A DNA stretch of 44,041 bases from Solobacterium sp. (GCA_017469885.1 JAFUFO010000024.1:1-44041), one strand, 5' to 3'; shown: positions 1 through 8,464, counted from the stretch's first letter. The notes: a model not told the origin generated them from the letters alone. Translations and numbers: made by a program.

Positions 1-422
1 TACCGTACATAAGAGGAGCCTCCCTTCTTCTGAATACAAGCAAAGAGTAACAGAGAACACTTACAAAAATTATGCCACACCAACGATAATACGGATATTA
101 TATCTGATATTACGAATACTTCAAGTACAGCAGTACACAATATGTACATTGTCGAACAAGCGAATACCGATTATCATCTATTCTTAAAAAAGCGCGATTC
201 ATCACCACCCATGCGGTGAAGACCAGCGGCTATGGATGGTGTATTCTCGCGGTTTGAATGATAAAAATAATGAATTAAAAATGGATCCGCTGTATAAGCA
301 GACCCATTTGCCGTTCCCTCATGTTCAGACCGTCCAAGCCGCAGGGTTCTCTTCCGCCGCCCCCATTGCGGCGGTTGAATGGATGTTTCGTTGAGGTTTG
401 ACGTTTGATTGTTCAGCCGCAA
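1..422. other. Region without a supportable gene
   Basis: I see no convincing protein in these 422 bases. The longest open frame (174-422, minus, 82 codons) has a composition unlike the neighbours, no recognisable motif and no good ribosome site. The stretch is AT-rich between about 60 and 180. It contains the 3' flank of the minus-strand regulator that ends at 423 and a GC-rich hairpin at 354-374. Confidence 0.6.
354..374 (-). terminator. GC-rich hairpin downstream of the XRE-REC gene
   Basis: CCGCCGC (354-360) pairs with GCGGCGG (368-374) around a 7-nt loop. It lies about 50 nt after the stop of the minus-strand regulator. No U-run follows on either strand, so it is a weak candidate for an intrinsic terminator and may be only a stable hairpin. 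Confidence 0.3.
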
Positions 423-1337
423 TTATCTGTGAAAAGACAGATATTGTTTTAATATTTCGAACAGTCTGTCGATGAGGATCGGTTTTTCAATAAATGCGTC
501 CATTCCTGACGCTGCCGCTTCGTTCCGGTCATGTTCCGAAACATTCGCAGTCATGGCGATGACCGGAATCTGCGCTTTGTCGCGGATTCTGAGGTCACGG
601 ATACGGCGTGTTGCCTCAAATCCGTCAACATTCGGCATCGCAAGGTCCATGAGAATAAGGTCATAATACCCTGCCGGTGCCGTACGCATCTTCCGTACGC
701 AGACTTCGCCGTCTTCCGCAAAGTCGACTTCTGCGCCGGTCTGTTTCAGAATCTCCGCCACGATCTCACGGTTGATTTCCATATCTTCGGCAAGCAGGAT
801 CCGTTTACCGGAAAAATCTGCGCTGGCCATCAGACCAGGCGCAGCCGCAATGCGGTCCTGCACATAGCGATCCAGTTCATCTGGTCGCAGTAACGGATTG
901 GAGGCTCCGGTACTGTCCGCGTGATGGGAACTGACATGCAGAACACTTTCCAGCATTTCCATCATGTATTCTCCGGACACCTTGATGCCCTCCAGATATT
1001 TCATCAGCCGCTCCGGATCATCATGATCCCGGCGGGCAATTTCCACAAAGCCCAGCATTATCGACAGCGGCATCCGGACATCCCGGGATACCTCACATAC
1101 CTGAAGCAGACGTGACGGACGGAATTCATCCTCACATTCCTGTAAAAGGTCATTTACACTGACGCCAAGCACATCCGCAAGGCTTGGAAACAGCGCAATA
1201 TCCGGGAAGGAAAGATCACGTTCCCACTTGGAAACAGCCTTGTCTGTAACACCTACCCTGTCTGCCAGCTGTGCCTGCGTCATCTTTTTCTGTGTGCGCA
1301 GAGTGCGGATACGAGAGCCAAGTTCTGATTTTTTCAC
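423..1337 (-). CDS. XRE regulator fused to a degenerate HisKA segment and a receiver domain
   Basis: A 304-residue protein that joins three modules. Residues 6-62 are a Cro/C1-type helix-turn-helix. Residues about 80-136 align with the dimerisation/phosphoacceptor helices of sensor kinases, but the phosphorylated histidine is replaced: the H-box reads SRDVRMPLS with Arg85 where His is expected. There is no ATPase domain. Residues 178-300 are a CheY-like receiver with the acidic pair Glu184/Asp185, phosphoacceptor Asp231, Thr263 and Lys285 all in place. The start is GTG at 1337, preceded by a strong GGGAGGTGA site; the ATG just upstream is out of frame. It is transcribed divergently from the pot operon regulator. 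I infer a DNA-binding response regulator that dimerises through a dead HisKA; the partner kinase is not in the window. Confidence 0.85.
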   Translation of the reverse strand: MKKSELGSRIRTLRTQKKMTQAQLADRVGVTDKAVSKWERDLSFPDIALFPSLADVLGVSVNDLLQECEDEFRPSRLLQVCEVSRDVRMPLSIMLGFVEIARRDHDDPERLMKYLEGIKVSGEYMMEMLESVLHVSSHHADSTGASNPLLRPDELDRYVQDRIAAAPGLMASADFSGKRILLAEDMEINREIVAEILKQTGAEVDFAEDGEVCVRKMRTAPAGYYDLILMDLAMPNVDGFEATRRIRDLRIRDKAQIPVIAMTANVSEHDRNEAAASGMDAFIEKPILIDRLFEILKQYLSFHR

Positions 1338-1379
1338 CAGTCATCACCTCCCAGCTAAAACCTAGCATGCCTTAACATT

Positions 1380-1399
1380 ACCGGCAATCGACTGCCGGT
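1380..1399. promoter_or_regulatory. Palindrome in the divergent intergenic region
   Basis: ACCGGCA (1380-1386) and TGCCGGT (1393-1399) form a perfect 7-bp inverted repeat with a 6-nt spacer, 43 nt upstream of the XRE-REC start. It could be an operator for that regulator or a hairpin in its mRNA leader. The sequence alone does not decide. Confidence 0.4.
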
Positions 1400-1524
1400 T
1401 TACCTGCACATATGTTCACTTCTATTTTAGCCAATAACCCACCTCCGCCATCCGGCAGAAAACGCGACCTTTTACGGTCTGAAAAAAATATTTGATAATT
1501 CTAAACTTTTTGTTTGAAAAAGTA

Positions 1525-1552
1525 TTGCATTACAGCACCGTTTCTGTATAAT
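1525..1552 (+). promoter_or_regulatory. Promoter of the XRE-cupin / pot operon
   Basis: TTGCAT (1525-1530) and a perfect TATAAT (1547-1552) are separated by 16 bp, and the start codon of the regulator is 62 nt downstream. This is the only strong sigma-A-like promoter visible ahead of potABCD. Confidence 0.6.
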
Positions 1553-1614
1553 TAGCATGGTTTGATAATCGAGAATCAGAAGATTAGCACAACTAAACAA
1601 AGGAGGGTCCCGCA

Positions 1615-2157
1615 ATGTATGATATCGGATCAAGAATCAAAGCGCTGCGATTAAAGAACGGGCTCACGCTGGAAGAACTCGGATCCAGAACAGAGCTTAC
1701 CAAGGGATTCCTTTCCCAGCTGGAACGGAATCTGACTTCACCCTCTCTCACTACACTGGAAGACATTGTCGAAGCACTCGGTGTTTCCATGGCGCGTTTC
1801 TTCGCGGAGGATGATGAAGAACAGATCGTTTTCACAAAGGAAGATGCCTTCATCGACAAGCAGGACGGACGCACCATTTACTGGATCGTCCCGAATTCGC
1901 AGAAGAACAAGATGGAACCGCTGATTCTAGAACTGGCACCCGGAGAGAGTTCCAAGCAGATCGAACCGCATGAAGGGGAAGAGTTCGGTTATGTGCTCTC
2001 CGGAAAGATCAGTCTCCAGCGAGGCAATGATGCACGGAAGCTCACCGTGCGCAAGGGGGAAAACTTCTACGTCAAAGGCAATGAAGCCTATACCCTGATC
2101 AACAACTCCAGTGCACCGGCACGTGTGCTCTGGATCAGCACACCGCCGATTTTCTGA
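1615..2157 (+). CDS. XRE-cupin regulator of the polyamine operon
   Basis: A 180-residue protein with an N-terminal XRE helix-turn-helix (about residues 5-60) and a C-terminal cupin_2 fold (about 108-178; [13 protein letters not shown] is the first cupin motif). This is the architecture of PuuR-like regulators, in which the cupin senses a small ligand. The start has an AGGAGGG site 7 nt upstream. It is the first gene of the transcription unit and stops 19 nt before potA, so it most likely controls the transporter in response to polyamine, and itself with it. The ligand is inferred from context. Unlike the XRE-REC protein transcribed in the opposite direction, it carries no phosphorylation module. 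Confidence 0.88.
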   Translation: MYDIGSRIKALRLKNGLTLEELGSRTELTKGFLSQLERNLTSPSLTTLEDIVEALGVSMARFFAEDDEEQIVFTKEDAFIDKQDGRTIYWIVPNSQKNKMEPLILELAPGESSKQIEPHEGEEFGYVLSGKISLQRGNDARKLTVRKGENFYVKGNEAYTLINNSSAPARVLWISTPPIF

Positions 2158-2176
2158 TAAGGGGAGGAACAACAGA

Positions 2177-3742
2177 ATGAAAAAACTGATCGAAGTAAAA
2201 AACGTCGTCAAGACATTTGACAACACGGTCGTCCTGAAGGGCATCTCGCTCGACATCTATGAGAACGAGTTTGTCACCCTGCTTGGTCCGTCCGGCTGCG
2301 GCAAGACAACGCTGCTTCGGATCATTGCCGGATTCCTGGATGCGACCGAAGGTCAGGTCATGATGGACGGTCAGGATATTGCACAGATTCCGTCTTACAA
2401 GCGGGACGTCAACACCGTATTCCAGCACTATGCACTGTTTCCGCATCTGGATGTCTATGACAACATCGCATTCGGTCTCAAGATCAAGAAGCAGGCCAAG
2501 GACATCATTGACCAGAAGGTCATGCGTATGATTTCCCTGGTTGGCCTTGAAGGATTCGAACACCGTGATGTCACCAGCATGTCCGGCGGCCAGCAGCAGC
2601 GTGTCGCAATTGCCCGTGCGCTCGTCAACGAACCGCGCGTGCTTCTGCTTGATGAATCGCTGTCTGCGCTGGATAAGAACCTGAGAAAAGAGATGCAGCT
2701 GGAACTCAAGGAGATCCAGCGTGAAGTCGGCATCACCTTCATCTTCGTCACCCACGACCAGGAAGAAGCGCTGACCATGTCCGACAAGATCGTCATCATG
2801 CGTGACGGCGAGATTGAACAGGTCGGTACACCGGTCCAGGTATACAACGAGCCGGTCAACGAATACTGCGCACGCTTCATCGGTGACTCCAATATCATCG
2901 ACGGCATCATGGTCAAAGACCGTCTGGTCCGCTTCGATGATGTCGATTACGAATGCGTCGACTACGGATTTGAAGAAAACGAGCCGGTTGACATCGTAAT
3001 CCGTCCGGAAGATGTGAACATCGTTCCGCGCAACAAGGGCAAGCTCAACGGCGAAGTCAAATCCGTGCTCTTCAAGGGCGTGCACTACGAAGTCATCGCC
3101 GAGACCGCATCCGGTACTTCCAAGACCGTCACAATGCACATCACCGCAAACCATGACGTGTCCAATCCGGAAGCCGGTGAAAAGATCAGTGCTTCCAGCT
3201 TCTACATGGATCTTGAAGACGTCTCCGGAATCAAGGAAGCAGAGATCATCGCGCGTGCCAATGCGCAGGCATGGAACGACAAGGATGAATTCGTTTCCCT
3301 GACAAAGGTTCAGTATGAACTGAAAGAGGAAGTCGGTGTTTACCCCTGCACCTTCGGAACCGATGCCGGCACTTCGATCACGATCAATATCAATGTCGTC
3401 AAGCCGCAGGCAATTGAAGATGCATCCAACGCCGAAGGCATTCAGGCATTCGATTTCTACAAGACCGCAGATGAGATCAAGGAATCCATCGCGCTCGATA
3501 CTGACCTGATCCGCTGGGCTGACGCCTATGCATGGAATATTGAAGACAATTCCAGAGTTGAGATTTGGGATGTCAAATACGATTTCGATGATGAAAACAT
3601 CACCGAGGGTGATTATCAGGTAACCTTCTCCACCCAGGGACGTGAGCTCAAGATCGAGACCACCGACCGTATTGAAGAAGGACAGAAGATCAGCCTGAAC
3701 TGGGACCCGGAAGATATCCACGTCATGAGAAAGATGGGGTAA
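2177..3742 (+). CDS. potA: Spermidine/putrescine ABC transporter ATP-binding protein PotA with Ig-like insertion
   Basis: A 521-residue ATPase of the polyamine importer. Walker A is GPSGCGKTT (37-45), the signature SGGQQQ is at 136-141, Walker B has Asp159-Glu160 ([11 protein letters not shown]; Ser replaces the usual Pro), and the H-loop is His193. A TOBE domain starts near residue 285. It is interrupted: residues 354-412 and 441-498 are two diverged copies of one small beta-rich module, each beginning with a (A/W)A.AWN pattern, after which the last TOBE strand (DPEDIHVMR) resumes. Ordinary PotA is about 350-380 residues. The start at 2177 is chosen because GGGGAGG precedes it; a longer frame from 2111 would overlap the regulator. 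PotB follows after 6 nt. Confidence 0.93.
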   Translation: MKKLIEVKNVVKTFDNTVVLKGISLDIYENEFVTLLGPSGCGKTTLLRIIAGFLDATEGQVMMDGQDIAQIPSYKRDVNTVFQHYALFPHLDVYDNIAFGLKIKKQAKDIIDQKVMRMISLVGLEGFEHRDVTSMSGGQQQRVAIARALVNEPRVLLLDESLSALDKNLRKEMQLELKEIQREVGITFIFVTHDQEEALTMSDKIVIMRDGEIEQVGTPVQVYNEPVNEYCARFIGDSNIIDGIMVKDRLVRFDDVDYECVDYGFEENEPVDIVIRPEDVNIVPRNKGKLNGEVKSVLFKGVHYEVIAETASGTSKTVTMHITANHDVSNPEAGEKISASSFYMDLEDVSGIKEAEIIARANAQAWNDKDEFVSLTKVQYELKEEVGVYPCTFGTDAGTSITININVVKPQAIEDASNAEGIQAFDFYKTADEIKESIALDTDLIRWADAYAWNIEDNSRVEIWDVKYDFDDENITEGDYQVTFSTQGRELKIETTDRIEEGQKISLNWDPEDIHVMRKMG

Positions 3743-3748
3743 GCCGCG

Positions 3749-4537
3749 ATGAAATCTTTTTCGAAAATGGTTTATCCGTATGTGGTCTGGGCCGTTGCGA
3801 TGATCGTGCTGCCGATGTTAATGATCGTGCTGTACGCATTCACCGTTAAAGGCAACAGTGTCCTGACATTCCAGTTCACATTTGACAACTTTATCCGCTT
3901 CTTCTCCGACCCGGTATTCCCCGGCGTCTTATGGAGAAGCCTCAAGCTGGCGGTGATCACCACTGTGCTCTGCATCCTGATCGGATATCCGAGCGCCTAC
4001 ATCATCGCGAAGCTCAAGCCGAATTCTCAGGCATTGATGATTCTGCTCATCACCCTGCCGACCTGGATCAACATGCTCGTCCGTACGTATGCATGGAGAG
4101 GCATCCTCGGTCACATGGACATGAGCGGAGAGATGAAGGTCTATATCGGCATGCTGTATAACTTCCTGCCGTTCATGATTCTTCAGATCTATACATCACT
4201 TTCCAAAATCGATCCGAATCTGATCGTTGCGGCACACGACCTCGGTGCCAACAACCGGGAAACGTTCCGCAGAGTCATCCTGCCGCTCTCCCTGTCGGGT
4301 GTGGTCAGCGGAATCACGCTGGTCTTCCTGCCTGCGGTATCGAGCTTCTTCATTCCAAAGCTGCTCGGCGGCGGACAGTATGTCCTGATCGGTAACCTGA
4401 TTGAAGACTACTTCATCTCGACCGGCGACTGGAACTTCGGTTCGGCGATCAGCCTGATCATGGCGATCATCATCCTGATCTCCATGTACATTACTAGAAA
4501 GCTTGACCGTCCGGTCGCAGACGAGGAGGTGGACTGA
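3749..4537 (+). CDS. potB: Spermidine/putrescine ABC transporter permease PotB
   Basis: A 262-residue inner-membrane permease with about six hydrophobic segments. The cytoplasmic coupling (EAA-type) loop reads AAHDLGANNRETFRRVILP, the helix that docks onto PotA. It pairs with PotC to form the transmembrane channel for polyamine supplied by the PotD lipoprotein. The gene begins 6 nt after potA without a strong site of its own, which suggests translational coupling. Its stop codon overlaps the potC start by one base (TGATGG). Length and motif agree with the family. Confidence 0.93.
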   Translation: MKSFSKMVYPYVVWAVAMIVLPMLMIVLYAFTVKGNSVLTFQFTFDNFIRFFSDPVFPGVLWRSLKLAVITTVLCILIGYPSAYIIAKLKPNSQALMILLITLPTWINMLVRTYAWRGILGHMDMSGEMKVYIGMLYNFLPFMILQIYTSLSKIDPNLIVAAHDLGANNRETFRRVILPLSLSGVVSGITLVFLPAVSSFFIPKLLGGGQYVLIGNLIEDYFISTGDWNFGSAISLIMAIIILISMYITRKLDRPVADEEVD

Positions 4538-5346
4538 TGGAACAGAAAACAAAGGCCTATGAGAAGATCTTCCTGATTCTGGTCTTCGCCTTCTTCTATC
4601 TGCCGATCCTGTATGTCGTATTCTTCAGCTTCAACAGTTCCAAGTCGCTGACGACATTCACCGGATTCTCCCTGCAGTGGTACGAGAAGATGTTCAAGAA
4701 CCGCACCATCATGGAGTCCATCTGGTACACGACAAGCTGTGCGGTCATCGCAACCGTTGTCTCCACGATCGTCGGAACCGTTACTGCGATCGGTCTCTCA
4801 AAATCAAGAAAAGCATTCCGGGAAGCAATCAACCAGGTCAACAACCTGCCGCTTCTGAATCCGGATATCGTCACTGCGATCGGGTTTATGTTACTGTTCA
4901 CAAGCTTAAGAATCCGCACCGGCTTCACCACCATGGTGCTGGCGCATATCGCATTCTGTATCCCCTACGTGATCCTGTCCATCATGCCGAAGCTGCGGAC
5001 TCTGGATCCCAACCTTGCGGAAGCAGCCCTCGATCTTGGCTGCACCCCGCTTCAGGCACTGTGGAAAGTCATTATTCCGCAGATCATGCCCGGCATTATC
5101 TCCGGCGCACTGATTGCCTTCTCAATGTCCTTCGATGACTTCGTCATCTCACTGTTTACCACCGGTCCCGGTGTAAACAATATCTCCATCTACGTTTACG
5201 CAAATGTAAAACGCGTAAATCCTACCATCAACGCTCTGTCCGCGATTATCGTTTATGTCATTACGATCGTGCTGATTATCGTAAATGTGGTGCCGATGAT
5301 TAAAGAAAGGAATAAGAAGAAAAATGAACAGCTTCAGAATGCTTAA
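4537..5346 (+). CDS. potC: Spermidine/putrescine ABC transporter permease PotC
   Basis: A 269-residue second permease of the polyamine importer, with about six membrane helices and the EAA-type loop AALDLGCTPLQALWKVIIP. The gene shares one base with the end of potB, and GAGGAGG lies just upstream within potB. Its end overlaps the potD start by 23 nt, so all four pot genes are translationally linked. The C-terminal tail is lysine/asparagine rich (KERNKKKNEQ), as often seen at the cytoplasmic end of PotC. Confidence 0.93.
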   Translation: MEQKTKAYEKIFLILVFAFFYLPILYVVFFSFNSSKSLTTFTGFSLQWYEKMFKNRTIMESIWYTTSCAVIATVVSTIVGTVTAIGLSKSRKAFREAINQVNNLPLLNPDIVTAIGFMLLFTSLRIRTGFTTMVLAHIAFCIPYVILSIMPKLRTLDPNLAEAALDLGCTPLQALWKVIIPQIMPGIISGALIAFSMSFDDFVISLFTTGPGVNNISIYVYANVKRVNPTINALSAIIVYVITIVLIIVNVVPMIKERNKKKNEQLQNA

Positions 5347-6445
5347 GAAGACCGGTGTTGCTGCACTGGCTCTCACACTCGCCGCATGCGGCGGCTCCGG
5401 TTCCGGTTCTTCCTCTGCGGACACCGAAACAGTTGATGCGCAGACCGTCCACGGCTGCAACGTCCTCAATGTTTACAACTGGGGCGAATATATCGGAGAA
5501 GATGTAATCTCCAACTTTGAACAGAAGTACAACGCAAAGGTCAACTATGACATGTTCGAGTCTAACGAGATCATGTACACCAAGCTCATGGGCGGAAGTG
5601 CCTATGATATCCTGGTTCCGTCCGACTACATGATCGAACGTCTCCTCAAGGAGAACATGCTTCAGGAACTCGACAAGTCCCTCATCACCAATATCGATGC
5701 GCTTGACCCGGATGTGGTTGAAATGCAGAAGGTATATGATCCGGAACTGAAATACTCTGTTCCCTATTTCCACGGCTCTGTCGGTCTGGTTTACAACACC
5801 GAGAACGTTGATCCTGCAGAGATCGAGCAGAAGGGCTGGGACATCCTGCTGGATGAAAAGTACAGAGACAAGGTCTACATGTATGACAGCCAGAGAGACT
5901 CCTTCATGGTTGCCTTCAAGGCTCTCGGCTTCTCGATGAACACCAGCGATGAAAACGAGATCCAGCAGGCTTATGAATGGCTCCGCAAGGTCCATGAAAC
6001 CGTTCACCCGGCATATGTAACCGATGAAGTCATCGATGCGATGGCATATCCGTCCGACAACAACCCGAAGGATATCGCAGTTGTTTACTCCGGCGATGCG
6101 GCGTACATCATGGCTGAAAACGAAAGCATGGACTACATCGAGCCGAAGCAGGGAACCAATATCTGGAGCGATGCGATGGTCATTCCGAAGAATGCCGGCT
6201 GCCCGGGTCTTGCGAACGAATTCATCAACTTTATTCTCGAGTATGATTCCTCCTATGACAACTCTGTAACGGTCGGCTACACTTCTTCCAACAAGAAGGT
6301 TACCGAAGACCTCAGCAACGGAGAATTCGACGGTATCGGCGCTTACCTGCCGCGTACCGGCTATGACAAGGATGAAGTATTCCGCTTCAATGAAGTTCTT
6401 GTTCAGAAGCTCTCCGACCTCTGGAACAAAGTCAAGATTGACTGA
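5324..6445 (+). CDS. potD: Spermidine/putrescine-binding lipoprotein PotD
   Basis: A 373-residue extracellular solute-binding protein. A signal peptide ends in the lipobox LAAC with Cys at residue 22, followed by a Gly/Ser linker. The mature protein begins with the PotD/PotF hallmark NVYNWGEYIGEDVI and continues with the SBP_bac_8 fold to the C-terminus. The start at 5324 has a GAAAGGAA site 10 nt upstream; ATG at 5339 would still leave a usable signal peptide. It delivers spermidine or putrescine to PotBC. A hairpin terminator follows 14 nt after the stop, so the operon is closed. Confidence 0.94.
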   Translation: MNSFRMLKKTGVAALALTLAACGGSGSGSSSADTETVDAQTVHGCNVLNVYNWGEYIGEDVISNFEQKYNAKVNYDMFESNEIMYTKLMGGSAYDILVPSDYMIERLLKENMLQELDKSLITNIDALDPDVVEMQKVYDPELKYSVPYFHGSVGLVYNTENVDPAEIEQKGWDILLDEKYRDKVYMYDSQRDSFMVAFKALGFSMNTSDENEIQQAYEWLRKVHETVHPAYVTDEVIDAMAYPSDNNPKDIAVVYSGDAAYIMAENESMDYIEPKQGTNIWSDAMVIPKNAGCPGLANEFINFILEYDSSYDNSVTVGYTSSNKKVTEDLSNGEFDGIGAYLPRTGYDKDEVFRFNEVLVQKLSDLWNKVKID

Positions 6446-6459
6446 TTATCCTGAATCGA

Positions 6460-6494
6460 AAGATGCCTGTGGAAAATCACAGGCATCTTTTTTT
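6460..6494 (+). terminator. Intrinsic terminator of the pot operon
   Basis: AAGATGCCTGTG (6460-6471) pairs with CACAGGCATCTT (6478-6489) around a 6-nt loop and is followed by a run of T (6487-6494). This is a strong rho-independent terminator directly after potD. Confidence 0.9.
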
Positions 6495-6517
6495 ACCGCA
6501 TCTTCGTAAAAACGCGA

Positions 6518-6530
6518 TATCATTTTTTCA
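6518..6530 (+). promoter_or_regulatory. -10-like TATCAT adjacent to the start codon (possible leaderless mRNA)
   Basis: TATCAT (6518-6523) ends 6 nt before the ATG at 6530, and no Shine-Dalgarno sequence is present between the terminator and the start. If this hexamer is the -10 element, transcription would begin at or next to the ATG. The -35 region is poor (TTTACC with a 20-bp spacer). Confidence 0.35.
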
Positions 6531-7249
6531 TGAGACAAGTAACCTGCAAAAACTGCGGTGCAGTATTCAGCGAAAATCTGGAGAAATGTCCGTACTGCGG
6601 CACAATGAACCGCAAAGGCGCCTACCGGTCGTTCCGGTTGACATTTGCCGGCATGGTCGATCAGATGCTCGGTCTGAAGGACGAAGTCAATCAGACAACC
6701 GGAAAGATGATTCTTTCTGCGTTCCTGCGGTCACTGGTATTTATCGCCGTGATCATCGGTATTGCCTTTGGATTTTCCCGAACCGCCAGGGTCAATTATT
6801 ACAGTGATCCCGAGTATGATCAGGAAGCCTATGAGACGATTCTCTGGGAAGATGAAAATCTGGATAAGCTTGATGAAGCTTATGCGAAGAATGACTTCAA
6901 GACAATCAAATCGCTGTATGCCGAAAACAGCAAGGTTGTGCACCGCTGGCCGAACTATGCAAATTATGTTCTGAAAGAACGGTATCAGAACATCATGGAT
7001 TACCCGCACTTCAGCGTTTACGAGCTTCAGAATGTCCTGTATTACCTGTATTTCCCCGACTTCTTTACCTATGGTCACGGCATGGAGAACCTCGATGCGG
7101 AGCAGTATGAATCCATGCGGCAGTCCCTTCTGAAGATGATGGCGGAAAAAGGATATACCGAACAGGAACTGGCGGATATCTATGCGAAACACTCGGACAG
7201 TTACGGATACACGAACATTTCAGAACTTGAAGCGTATGTAAAGGAGTAA
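6530..7249 (+). CDS. Zinc-ribbon membrane protein (first of three related genes)
   Basis: A 239-residue protein of unknown function. Cys6, Cys9, Cys20 and Cys23 form an N-terminal zinc ribbon (CKNCG and CPYCG). One membrane helix at about 62-82 follows, then a charged, helical region of about 155 residues that would lie outside the cell. A segment near residue 113 (LDEAYAKNDFKTIKSLY) resembles segments in the next two proteins, so the three are probably diverged paralogues. The stop is 3 nt before the next start. There is no ribosome site; see the -10-like hexamer just upstream. No catalytic motif is visible. The cytoplasmic ribbon plus external helical domain suggests a sensor or scaffold, which is inference. 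Confidence 0.8.
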   Translation: MRQVTCKNCGAVFSENLEKCPYCGTMNRKGAYRSFRLTFAGMVDQMLGLKDEVNQTTGKMILSAFLRSLVFIAVIIGIAFGFSRTARVNYYSDPEYDQEAYETILWEDENLDKLDEAYAKNDFKTIKSLYAENSKVVHRWPNYANYVLKERYQNIMDYPHFSVYELQNVLYYLYFPDFFTYGHGMENLDAEQYESMRQSLLKMMAEKGYTEQELADIYAKHSDSYGYTNISELEAYVKE

Positions 7250-7252
7250 AGC

Positions 7253-7978
7253 ATGGTTAACTGTAAGAACTGCGGTGCGCCGCTGTCATTGAATGATGCA
7301 TATTGTCCCCATTGCGGAACTCCCAATCCGGAAGCCCAGGAACATCTCCGCAAGCTGGAGGCGCTGAACCAGGAATTTCATAAAGCACAGGACGAAGTCC
7401 ATGATGAAGTCCGCAAAAGCAAAAAAGGATACGGTGTTCTGGTCATCCTGGTGATGCTGCTGCTCGCAAATCTCATCCTGATCCCGTTCCATATGGCAAG
7501 TTATGAGATTGCGGAAAAGCTTCAGATATCCAAAATGGGTGATGAAGAAATCCAGAAGAAACTTGATACGTTTCTTGAAAACGGAGATTATGCAGAGATG
7601 TATCTGTTCACAGACAAATACAATCTCCCCTATCAGAAATATGCGGAGTATAACCGGATAGCCTATCTTGCCGGCTATTATGTCTCTTTTATTGAGAATG
7701 TGACAAATTATCAGTATAACCAGGACAATTATTCCGATCCGCTTGTACGGGCATGCCGGAATATTATCGATTTCAAATCAGAATACAAAAATTATCTTCG
7801 CTGGGCAGAGGATACCAGTCTCATGCCGCATGCGGAACAGGTGAAGCGCGACTTCGATGCAGCCGCAAAAGAATACCTGAAGCTGACGGATGAAGATCTT
7901 GCTGAGGCGGAGGAGATGACCGACTCCGCACTGCTCGTAAGAGTAAATGAGAGGCTGAACGATGAAACGGACAAGTAA
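7253..7978 (+). CDS. Zinc-ribbon membrane protein (second of three)
   Basis: A 241-residue protein built like its upstream neighbour: zinc ribbon with Cys4, Cys7, Cys18 and Cys21 (CKNCG, CPHCG), a short coiled-coil-like stretch rich in Glu/Gln/Lys (about 28-57), one membrane helix (about 59-79) and an external helical domain rich in Tyr and Asn. The paralogue signature reads LDTFLENGDYAEMYLFTDKY. A good AAAGGAG site precedes the ATG. The 3' end overlaps the next gene by 17 nt. Function unknown; the overlap and paralogy imply that the three products act together. Confidence 0.82.
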   Translation: MVNCKNCGAPLSLNDAYCPHCGTPNPEAQEHLRKLEALNQEFHKAQDEVHDEVRKSKKGYGVLVILVMLLLANLILIPFHMASYEIAEKLQISKMGDEEIQKKLDTFLENGDYAEMYLFTDKYNLPYQKYAEYNRIAYLAGYYVSFIENVTNYQYNQDNYSDPLVRACRNIIDFKSEYKNYLRWAEDTSLMPHAEQVKRDFDAAAKEYLKLTDEDLAEAEEMTDSALLVRVNERLNDETDK

Positions 7979-8360
7979 ATGGGTTCCCGTCGGACGGGTA
8001 GCGATTCTGTTGTCAATGGCGGTTCTGTATTTCAATGCCTACATGCTGTTCACAGAAATTCGCAGAGAGGTTAACTATAACAATCACAGCTACGGACTGG
8101 AGGTCCTGAATGATTATTTCGACGAAGGAAACTACTACCAGATCTATGAAAAGACCGTCATAAACAAATACTCCACGCAGGAACTTGCGGTCGATGTCAG
8201 CCAGTATAAAGCGTTCGGACAGTACTATCACAACTATGTCCAGGCAAGAACGCATACCGATAATGCAAACTATCTTGCCTTAATGAATGAAGCGAAACAG
8301 AAGATTACCTGGAAGAAGGTTCTCAATGTGATTGATATGCTGGAACAGGAACTGCACTGA
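7962..8360 (+). CDS. Small membrane protein (third of three, no zinc ribbon)
   Basis: A 132-residue protein that begins inside the end of the preceding gene. It lacks the zinc ribbon and keeps only a membrane helix (about 11-31) and the external helical domain, including the shared segment LNDYFDEGNYYQIYEKT. It looks like a shortened member of the same family. A terminator follows, so the three genes form one transcription unit. I do not recognise a named domain. Confidence 0.78.
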   Translation: MKRTSKWVPVGRVAILLSMAVLYFNAYMLFTEIRREVNYNNHSYGLEVLNDYFDEGNYYQIYEKTVINKYSTQELAVDVSQYKAFGQYYHNYVQARTHTDNANYLALMNEAKQKITWKKVLNVIDMLEQELH

Positions 8361-8403
8361 ATAATGAATGCATGCAGTGATGACCAGTCAGTCATAAATG
8401 CGT

Positions 8404-8429
8404 AAACGGATGCCTGTGCATCCGTTTTT
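8404..8429 (+). terminator. Terminator of the zinc-ribbon operon
   Basis: AAACGGATGC (8404-8413) and GCATCCGTTT (8418-8427) form a 10-bp stem with a 4-nt loop, ending in T-rich sequence. Confidence 0.85.
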
Positions 8430-8464
8430 CTGTCGTTTCCGTATTCTGATATTATTCGAATATT

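Noticed and set aside
174-422. 82-codon minus-strand frame at the left edge
   Set aside because: No recognisable sequence, odd composition and no good start signal; it is also interrupted by a GC-rich hairpin.
2111-2176. Longer N-terminus for PotA
   Set aside because: It overlaps the XRE-cupin gene, has no ribosome site, and the extra 22 residues do not belong to the ABC family.
2135-3721. 528-codon open frame antisense to potA
   Set aside because: Its length follows from the codon bias of potA on the other strand; the translation is rich in Asp, Val and Gly-type shadow residues, has no motif and no ribosome site.
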